From Pantoea phytobeneficialis (lineage in GTDB: Bacteria; Pseudomonadota; Gammaproteobacteria; Enterobacterales; Enterobacteriaceae): DNA of 20,464 nucleotides. The DNA lies in assembly GCF_009728735.1 (NCBI RefSeq), contig NZ_CP024636.1, positions 1,307,721-1,328,184 on the forward strand. Direction: 5' to 3'. Below, one piece after another: positions 15,038-20,464 of the stretch. The notes beneath the pieces are model-generated. The model was not told the DNA's origin. It saw only the letters and a program-made list of their open reading frames with translations, and searched no databases. Position numbers and translations under genes: made by a program. Position 1 is the first letter of the stretch. The number at the start of each line of letters is the position of its first letter.

Positions 15038-15994
15038 ATGCGGGTTTTACTGGCGCCGATGGAGGGCGTGCTCGATTCGCTGGTGCGCGAGCTGCTCTCC
15101 GAAGTGAATGATTACGATCTGTGCATCACCGAGTTTTTGCGCGTGGTCGATCAACTGCTGCCGGTAAAATCTTTCCATCGTCTCTGCCCGGAACTGCAAC
15201 ATCAAAGCCGCACGCCGTCCGGTACGCGTGTGCGGCTGCAATTGTTGGGGCAATATCCTGAGTGGCTGGCAGAAAACGCCGCGCGTGCGGTGGAGCTTGG
15301 CTCCTGGGGTGTTGACCTCAACTGCGGTTGCCCGTCGAAGCTGGTTAACGGCAGCGGCGGCGGGGCGACGTTGCTGAAAGATCCTGAACTGATTTATCGC
15401 GGCGCGAAAGCGATGCGGGAAGCGGTACCGGATCACCTGCCCGTCACGGTCAAAGTGCGTCTCGGCTGGGATTCCAGCGAACGGCGTTTTGAGATTGCCG
15501 ATGCGGTGCAGCAGGCGGGGGCCAGCGAGCTGGTGGTGCACGGTCGCACCAAAGAAGAAGGCTACCGCGCCGAAAGCATTAACTGGCAGGCGATTGGTGA
15601 AATCCGTCAGCGACTGCGGATTCCGGTGATTGCCAATGGCGAAATCTGGAACTGGCAGGATGCGCAGGATTGCCTGCGTATCACCGGTTGCGATGCGGTG
15701 ATGCTGGGACGCGGCGCGCTCAATGTGCCCAATCTGAGTCGCGTAGTGAAGTACAACGAAGCTCCGATGGCGTGGACCGATGTGGTCGCGTTGTTACAGA
15801 AGTACACCCGGCTGGAAAAGCAGGGTGATACCGGTTTGTATCATGTGGCGCGAATCAAGCAGTGGCTGGGTTATCTGCGCAAGGCATATCACCAGGCGGA
15901 TGGGCTGTTCAGTGAAATCCGCACCTTAAAAGTCTCGGCTGACATCGCGGCGGCAATTGAACGCCACGCCCAACGTTGCATTAACCAGACATAA
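15038..15994 (+). CDS. dusC: tRNA-dihydrouridine(16) synthase DusC
   Basis: A 318-residue flavoenzyme (E. coli DusC 315) that reduces U16 in the tRNA D-loop using FMN and NADPH. The N-terminus [19 protein letters not shown], the catalytic CGCPSK (C98), [21 protein letters not shown], the [10 protein letters not shown] and the FMN-phosphate segment NGEIWNW...GRGAL match DusC and not DusA or DusB. The start at 15038 is fixed by the conserved N-terminus; the longer frame back to 14774 is an out-of-frame reading of the rhlE tail. The ATG lies 4 bp after the rhlE stop with TAAGG straddling the junction, so translation is probably coupled. In E. coli dusC is elsewhere in the genome, so this tandem of RNA genes is a lineage feature. 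Confidence 0.96.
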   Translation: MRVLLAPMEGVLDSLVRELLSEVNDYDLCITEFLRVVDQLLPVKSFHRLCPELQHQSRTPSGTRVRLQLLGQYPEWLAENAARAVELGSWGVDLNCGCPSKLVNGSGGGATLLKDPELIYRGAKAMREAVPDHLPVTVKVRLGWDSSERRFEIADAVQQAGASELVVHGRTKEEGYRAESINWQAIGEIRQRLRIPVIANGEIWNWQDAQDCLRITGCDAVMLGRGALNVPNLSRVVKYNEAPMAWTDVVALLQKYTRLEKQGDTGLYHVARIKQWLGYLRKAYHQADGLFSEIRTLKVSADIAAAIERHAQRCINQT

Positions 15995-16025
15995 AAAAAT
16001 CCGCGACCCGTTAGCAGGCTAAGGG

Positions 16026-16031
16026 TATAGT
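16026..16031 (+). promoter_or_regulatory. possible -10 element of the MFS gene
   Basis: TATAGT is a good -10 match 40 bp before the start codon. The -35 position 17 bp upstream reads GCGACC, a weak match. The preceding stretch contains a small dyad TTAGC-AG-GCTAA but no T-run. Low-confidence call. Confidence 0.3.
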
Positions 16032-16070
16032 AGTGCTTCAACTTCACCCAGTTACGCAACGCCACCGCAC

Positions 16071-17276
16071 ATGTCTGACGCCGCTGTACTGAGTAATGCT
16101 CAGTTAAATAAACGCATTGTTTCCGTCCTGATTTTCACCTTTTTTTGCTATCTCTCCGTAGGTCTGCCGTTGGCGGTGCTGCCGGGATTCGTGCATAACC
16201 AGCTCGGTTTTAGCTCGTTTGTGGCGGGTCTGATTATCAGCGTTCAATATTTCGCTACCTTAATGAGCCGTCCACACTCCGGTCGTCTGGCAGATCGCTT
16301 TGGTCCCAAACGCGTGGTGATGCTCGGCCTGATCTGCTGTGGTATGAGCGGCGTGTTGTCGATTGTCGCTGCCCTTTGCCGTGATATACCGCTTCTCAGC
16401 CTGCTGTTGCTGGCGTTGGGGCGCGTCTTTCTTGGTGTCGGTGAGAGTTTCAGCAGCACCGGTTCTACCCTGTGGGGCATGAATATTGTCGGACCGCTGC
16501 AAACCGCGCGCGTCATCTCATGGAACGGTGTGGCAACCTATTTCGCGATGGCGATTGGCGCACCGCTCGGCGTGTTGCTGAATCAGTGGTTCGGCATCAG
16601 TGGCTTTGCCGGGCTGGTGGCGTTGATGGGTCTTGTGGGATTTGTGCTGGCGTATCAAAAGCCGCCGGTCAGCGTTACGGCGGGGGTGCGTATCCCGTTT
16701 CATCGCGTGGTCAGCCGCGTCTGGTTGTTTGGTCTGGCGCTTGGCTTTGGCACCATCGGTTTCGGGGTGATCTCCACCTTTATCACACTTTATTTTGCCA
16801 GCCGTGACTGGACCGGCGCGGCCTTCGCATTGACGGTATTCAGCCTCGGTTTTGTCATTGTGCGCCTCGGCTTTGGTCGCTACATCACGCGTTTCGGCGG
16901 CCTGAAAGTTTCGCTGGTCTCCTTCGTGCTGGAGTGCGCCGGGCTGGTGCTGATCTGGCAGGCCGACAGTGCCTGGCTGGTGGATGTTGGGGCGTTCCTG
17001 ACCGGTGCAGGTTTCTCGTTGATTTTCCCGGCGCTCGGCGTGGAAGCGGTGAAGCAGGTGCAGCAGCAGGATCAGGGATCGGCGCTTGGCACCTATTCAG
17101 CCTTTCTGGATTTGGGGCTGGGCTTGACTGGCCCGGTAGCGGGATTGCTGATCAGTCACTGGGGGATGCAGTCGGTGTATCTGGCGGCCGCGTTGATGGT
17201 GTTGGGCGCGTTCCTGATTACGCTGCGCCTGCAACAACAGCGCGGCCGTCGTTCGGCCGTGCAGACCGCGGGTTAA
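16071..17276 (+). CDS. MFS transporter, YhhS-like
   Basis: A 401-residue major facilitator with 12 expected membrane segments. The signature between helices 2 and 3, GRLADRFGPKRVVMLG, is present, as is the matching half-site GRYITRFGGLKVSLVSF in the C-terminal half. The opening NKRIVSVLIFTFFCYLSVGLPLAVLPGFVH, STGSTLWGMNIVGPLQTARVISWNGV and LIFPALGVEAVKQV resemble E. coli YhhS more than YfcJ. YhhS-type proteins are linked to drug or arabinose export, but the substrate here is unknown. The start at 16071 fits the family N-terminus; I see no good ribosome-binding site before it. It converges on the pit gene, with 47 bp between the stops. Confidence 0.88.
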   Translation: MSDAAVLSNAQLNKRIVSVLIFTFFCYLSVGLPLAVLPGFVHNQLGFSSFVAGLIISVQYFATLMSRPHSGRLADRFGPKRVVMLGLICCGMSGVLSIVAALCRDIPLLSLLLLALGRVFLGVGESFSSTGSTLWGMNIVGPLQTARVISWNGVATYFAMAIGAPLGVLLNQWFGISGFAGLVALMGLVGFVLAYQKPPVSVTAGVRIPFHRVVSRVWLFGLALGFGTIGFGVISTFITLYFASRDWTGAAFALTVFSLGFVIVRLGFGRYITRFGGLKVSLVSFVLECAGLVLIWQADSAWLVDVGAFLTGAGFSLIFPALGVEAVKQVQQQDQGSALGTYSAFLDLGLGLTGPVAGLLISHWGMQSVYLAAALMVLGAFLITLRLQQQRGRRSAVQTAG

Positions 17277-17323
17277 TACTTTTCTGCTCTCCGGCACGGG
17301 TGCGCAGACATGGCGAATCACCG

Positions 17324-18934
17324 TTAAAGATGGATAAACAGGGCGTAAAGCAGCCCGGCAAGAAGTACGGATACCGGCAGCGTCAACACCCACGCGACGG
17401 CCAGATTACGTAAGGTCGCGAGCTGCAAACCGGAACGGTTGGCGGCCATCGATCCGGCGACCCCGGAAGAGAGGACATGGGTGGTGGACACCGGCAGACC
17501 AAAGCCGTCGGCGGCGCCGATGGTTGCCATCGCCACCAACTCGGCGCTGGCCCCCTGGGCATAATTCAGATGGGTTTTACCGATGCGTTCACCCACCGTC
17601 ACCACAATACGCCGCCAGCCGACCAGGGTGCCGAGGCCCAGCGCGATGGCGACCACCACTTTTACCCACATCGGGATAAAACGGGTGGCGTTGTCCAGCT
17701 CGCGTTTCAGCGCCACCAGGTTGCGTTCCGTCTCTTCCGGCAGCGCCACTTTAGCGCTTTGCAGATGCTTAATCGATTCCGAAGCGAGATACATATCATT
17801 ACGGGTATTGGTGACTGACTGCGCCGGAATATTCTCCATAGAACCGTAGCGGCGAATCTGATCGCCGATAGCGCCGAGCATCATCCCCAGCGCGGGCAGT
17901 ACCTGGGGGCGAGGCTGGCCGGTGCGCACAAACTCGGTTAACACCTCGCGTGGTGCCGCGATCTCTGAGGTAGACGAACGTAACGTCAGCAACTGCTGTT
18001 CCGTGATCTGCGTTAACGCGGCGACGCGTGGAATCTGGTCTGGCGGCAGTGAGCGGTTGAGGGCATAGGCAATCGGCATGGTGCCGACGAGAATCAGCAT
18101 AATCAGCCCCATCCCTTTCTGACCGTCATTGGAACCATGCGCAAAGGAGACCCCGGTACAGGTCAGGATCAGCAGACCCCGGATCCACACCGGCGGTGGC
18201 TGGTCGTTTTTCGGCGCTTCATACAACTGACGGTTGCGGATCAAGGCTTTCATCGCCAACAGCAACAAGGCGGCACAGATAAAACCGACCATCGGCGACA
18301 GCAGCAGCGAATAGCCGACTTTCAGCGCCTGATCCCAGTCCACGCCACTGGTGCCGCTGCGACCATGCAGCAGGGCGTTCGCCACCCCGACACCGATAAT
18401 CGAACCGATCAACGTATGGGACGATGATGACGGCAGGCCAAAATACCAGGTACCCAGGTTCCAGATAATTGCCGAGAACAGCAGGGCATACACCATGGCA
18501 AAGCCATTGCCGCTGCCTGCCTGGAGAATCAACTCCACCGGCAGCAGCGAGATAATGCCAAACGCCACCACGCCGCTCGAGAGCAGTACGCCGAGAAAGT
18601 TACAAATGCCGGACCACACCACCGCCACGCCGGGCGTCAGTGAGTGGGTATAGATCACTGTGGCGACAGCGTTGGCGGTATCGTGGAAGCCATTAACGAA
18701 TTCAAAACCGAGGGCAATCAGCAAGGCCAACCCCAGCAGAAGAAAGGGGGTATAGCTGGTGACGGGCGCGCCGGTATCGGCGACATCGTTAAACAGGTTG
18801 AGAGCAGTGAAGGCCAGCCCGGCCAGCACCAGCAGCAGAAAGAGTGCACGGGAAAAGCGGCCGCCGCGCGGGTGTAAATCAGGACGTCCGCCGATCGATG
18901 ACGACGCTGACGCAGGTAAACTATTTTCGCTCAT
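17324..18934 (-). CDS. PiT-family inorganic phosphate transporter
   Basis: A 536-residue sodium- or proton-coupled low-affinity phosphate transporter of the PHO4 family, somewhat longer than E. coli PitA (499). Both family repeats are visible: GFHDTANAV (82-90) in the first half and FAHGSNDGQKG (264-273) before the second. A hydrophilic loop of about 110 residues (roughly 300-420) separates the halves, and GASAELVAMATIGAADGFGLPVSTTHVLSSG is the conserved C-terminal block. The N-terminal 28 residues are polar and precede the first helix. The start at 18934 has a GGGG-containing ribosome-binding site. The promoter region carries a Pho-box match in the right orientation, so phosphate control is likely (inference). 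It resembles the 500-540-residue Pit proteins of other proteobacteria more than PitA itself. Confidence 0.92.
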   Translation of the reverse strand: MSENSLPASASSSIGGRPDLHPRGGRFSRALFLLLVLAGLAFTALNLFNDVADTGAPVTSYTPFLLLGLALLIALGFEFVNGFHDTANAVATVIYTHSLTPGVAVVWSGICNFLGVLLSSGVVAFGIISLLPVELILQAGSGNGFAMVYALLFSAIIWNLGTWYFGLPSSSSHTLIGSIIGVGVANALLHGRSGTSGVDWDQALKVGYSLLLSPMVGFICAALLLLAMKALIRNRQLYEAPKNDQPPPVWIRGLLILTCTGVSFAHGSNDGQKGMGLIMLILVGTMPIAYALNRSLPPDQIPRVAALTQITEQQLLTLRSSTSEIAAPREVLTEFVRTGQPRPQVLPALGMMLGAIGDQIRRYGSMENIPAQSVTNTRNDMYLASESIKHLQSAKVALPEETERNLVALKRELDNATRFIPMWVKVVVAIALGLGTLVGWRRIVVTVGERIGKTHLNYAQGASAELVAMATIGAADGFGLPVSTTHVLSSGVAGSMAANRSGLQLATLRNLAVAWVLTLPVSVLLAGLLYALFIHL

Positions 18935-18986
18935 GGCACACCCCGGTGGTGGATAATGATGCCGGATAGCATCCGATACCCGCAGT

Positions 18987-19020
18987 GTGATACCGGTTTT
19001 GTATGACAGAATGATGATAT
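18987..19020 (-). promoter_or_regulatory. candidate Pho box and -10 of the pit gene
   Basis: On the minus strand the box reads ATATCAT-CATT-CTGTCAT (19020-19003), two 7-mers with 4-bp spacing; the second is perfect and the first has 5 of 7 bases. Ten bases further on is TATCAC (18992-18987), a -10-like element at the canonical PhoB distance. It implies activation of pit by PhoB when phosphate is scarce. Confidence 0.55.
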
Positions 19021-19030
19021 TGCCGGTGGC

Positions 19031-19048
19031 CTGTCATCTCTCAGTCAT
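19031..19048 (+). promoter_or_regulatory. second candidate Pho box, facing the CorA/ZntB-like gene
   Basis: CTGTCATCTCTCAGTCAT has two 7-mers (7/7 and 6/7 matches to CTGTCAT) with a 4-bp spacer. It points the other way, towards the start at 19099. No good -10 lies 10 bp beyond it, so it may assist the pit promoter instead. Confidence 0.5.
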
Positions 19049-19098
19049 CTTGCTGACGCAGGCTGAGTGTCTGACCGCTGCCGGATCTCCTGATTGCT

Positions 19099-20124
19099 AT
19101 GCTCCAGCCTGTTCTGCCGCTTACCACGCTGCCCGACTTCAATAACGAAGTGGCCGGGTTGATTCATGGTTATCTGTTCTCGCCCGATTCTCCTCCTCAG
19201 CGGCTCAGCGCGCGCGAAGCGTCCCAACTGGCCCGCCAGAGCTTGCCGGAAGCGCATTTCCTCTGGCTGCATATCAACCTGAATCATGCCCGCGCCGAAC
19301 GTTGGGTGCAGGTCCATTTTGATGTCGACAGTGACTTCTTCGATGAGATTCACTCCGCTTCACCGCGCACCCGCCTGGCACAACAAAACGACGCGCTGTT
19401 GGCGGTGCTGAACGATGTCACCTTCAGTCGCGAGGAGCACAGTGCGCAGAATGCGACGCTGTGGATGTGGTGCCGCCCGCAAATCATTGTCAGTGCGCGC
19501 TACCGGCCGGTCGGGATGATTGAGCGTATGCATCAGCAACTGGGGCGCTTGTCGTTTGCGCAACCCGATGCGCTGCTGCTGTGGCTGCTGGGCGAGCAGG
19601 AAGCGCAACTGGAACAGGTGGTACGGCGTTCCAGCGCGGCGGTGGACGCGATTGAAGAGCGCCTGCTGAGCCAGGCGATCAAAGCCAATCGCAGCGAACT
19701 GGGGCGTCTGCGGCGTATGTTATTGCGCATCCAGCGTCTGCTGGCACCCGAACCGGCGGCATTATTTCGTCTGTTGAACCGTCCACCCGGCTGGCTGAAG
19801 CGGGAACCGCTGAGTGAGCTACGAATTTTTACCGAAGAGTTCAGCGTGGCGCTAAATGATCTCGCCAGCCTGATGGAGCGGATTCGGTTATTGCAGGAAG
19901 AGATCGCCGCCCGCCTGATGGAGCAGAGCAACCGCACGCTGTTTTTACTCACGGTGATCACCGTGCTGGCATTGCCGATCAACATCGTGGCGGGATTTTT
20001 TGGTATGAACGTGGGCGGCATTCCGTTGGCGAGCAACCCGCATGGCTTTTTATTGCTGGTATTGCTGGTGCTGGCGTTTACCCTGGTGGCGGGCTGGCTG
20101 GCGCTGCGGCGGCCACGGAGTTAA
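19099..20124 (+). CDS. CorA/ZntB-family divalent cation transporter
   Basis: A 341-residue member of the 2-TM-GxN family (E. coli ZntB 327). A soluble N-terminal domain rich in helices leads to a long stalk helix (ENLIKANRSELGRLRRMLLRIQRLL-type region), then two C-terminal membrane segments, LFLLTVITVLALPINIVAGFF and FLLLVLLVLAFTLVAGWLAL, joined by the pore motif GMN (302-304) and VGGIP. ZntB moves zinc; CorA moves magnesium or cobalt. The VGGIP after the motif favours ZntB, and E. coli ZntB has GVN at the motif. The start at 19099 has no clear ribosome-binding site. It is divergent from pit. Metal specificity is inference. Confidence 0.85.
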   Translation: MLQPVLPLTTLPDFNNEVAGLIHGYLFSPDSPPQRLSAREASQLARQSLPEAHFLWLHINLNHARAERWVQVHFDVDSDFFDEIHSASPRTRLAQQNDALLAVLNDVTFSREEHSAQNATLWMWCRPQIIVSARYRPVGMIERMHQQLGRLSFAQPDALLLWLLGEQEAQLEQVVRRSSAAVDAIEERLLSQAIKANRSELGRLRRMLLRIQRLLAPEPAALFRLLNRPPGWLKREPLSELRIFTEEFSVALNDLASLMERIRLLQEEIAARLMEQSNRTLFLLTVITVLALPINIVAGFFGMNVGGIPLASNPHGFLLLVLLVLAFTLVAGWLALRRPRS

Positions 20125-20130
20125 TTGGTT

Positions 20131-20152
20131 GTGCGATAAATCGCGCCGTTAC
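20131..20152. repeat. REP-like palindrome next to the right IS copy
   Basis: One unit GTGCGATAAATCGCGC followed by CGTTAC, 6 bp after the CorA/ZntB-like stop. Its outer end is 16 bp from the inner end of the IS copy at 20169. Confidence 0.75.
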
Positions 20153-20168
20153 GTTTCGTGCCCCCGTT

Positions 20169-20464
20169 GTAGCTACCGTCTTGAACGTCAAGCGGTAGCT
20201 GCGTAATTTTCATCCCACTTCATCCGCGTTTTCAGCACCCCGAAGCACTGATGAACCAGCTTGCGCATCACCGCTCCAAGCGCGGCCTTGCTGGCTTTGC
20301 CCTTCGCGATTAGCCTCTGGTACAGCGCCTTCGCCGGGGCATTCCACCTGATCGCTACGATCGCCGCCATATACAGTTTCGCCCTTACGTCTGCCGGGCC
20401 TGTTTTTGACATCCGCGCACGCCCCCTGACTGAGCTCCCGGACGTTTTTTCCACCGGTACCACA
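20169..20464 (-). mobile_element. 3' end of an IS110-family insertion sequence (right copy)
   Basis: An exact reverse complement of positions 1-296, with the same terminal palindrome at 20171-20200. The element's 3' end points into the window, so the two copies face each other. The element is cut at the same base as the left copy, which points to a contig boundary in a repeat. It is inserted between a REP-like unit and sequence beyond the window. Confidence 0.85.
20188..20464 (-). CDS. IS110-family transposase, C-terminal fragment (right copy)
   Basis: Identical to the left fragment over 91 residues, ending at the TGA in the palindrome (complement of 20188-20190). It carries the Transposase_20 domain segments SVRGRARMSK and YQRLIAKGK. 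The N-terminal DEDD half and any bridge-RNA region lie beyond the window. The perfect identity of the two copies suggests recent transposition or an assembly that used one consensus for both. Confidence 0.85.
   Translation of the reverse strand, partial: VVPVEKTSGSSVRGRARMSKTGPADVRAKLYMAAIVAIRWNAPAKALYQRLIAKGKASKAALGAVMRKLVHQCFGVLKTRMKWDENYAATA

Noticed and set aside
3944..20152. Dispersed GTAGCGGC palindromes as a CRISPR array
   Set aside because: The units are scattered singly or in inverted pairs between genes, with no regular spacers and no cas genes.
1..20464. The whole window as an IS-bounded composite transposon or genomic island
   Set aside because: The interior is conserved core content in E. 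coli-like order with no accessory cargo; matching IS ends are better explained by a contig break at a repeat.

Overview
The window reads as an ordinary piece of core chromosome from an enterobacterium, most likely Erwiniaceae (Pantoea or Erwinia-like). Gene order follows the Escherichia coli block uvrB - ybhK - moaABCDE - ybhL - ybhN/clsB/ybhP - ybhQ - rhlE, the proteins are very close to the E. coli ones, and small palindromes with a GTAGCGGC...GCGC core, of a kind I associate with Pantoea/Erwinia, sit between genes. The genus call is inference.

Layout. Positions 1-296 and 20169-20464 are the same sequence in opposite orientation: the 3' ends of two copies of an IS110-family insertion sequence, both cut by the window edge. 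That is what a short-read contig bounded by a repeat looks like. Inside the left copy lies a lone UrtE-like ABC ATPase (309-1025, minus) behind a convincing sigma-54 promoter and a candidate NtrC site. An 895-bp gene-free region follows; it holds several DnaA-box matches and a LexA box, and then uvrB (1921-3942). uvrB converges on yvcK/ybhK (4014-4916, minus) across a palindrome pair. Divergent from yvcK is the molybdenum cofactor operon moaABCDE (5235-7934), preceded by candidate FNR and ModE sites and a clear Moco riboswitch. A DUF1615 lipoprotein gene (7949-9046) is closely appended to it.

Next come ybhL (9144-9851), the minus-strand operon ybhP-clsB-ybhN (12907-9913), ybhQ (13084-13476), the pair rhlE-dusC (13678-15994), a YhhS-like MFS transporter (16071-17276), a PiT-type phosphate transporter (17324-18934, minus) and a divergent CorA/ZntB-family transporter (19099-20124). 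Two outward-facing Pho-box-like sites lie between the last two genes.

Themes: DNA repair (uvrB), molybdopterin synthesis with layered control by oxygen, molybdate and cofactor, membrane lipid and envelope functions (clsB group, ybhL, ybhQ), RNA metabolism (rhlE, dusC) and transport (urtE-like, MFS, pit, zntB-like). No CRISPR array, phage, toxin-antitoxin or defence system is visible, and I found no unmistakably new system. The least explained parts are the nitrogen-type promoter on a solitary UrtE-like ATPase with a degenerate ABC signature, the DnaA-box region upstream of uvrB, the Pho-box pair, and the DUF1615 lipoprotein attached to the moa operon.
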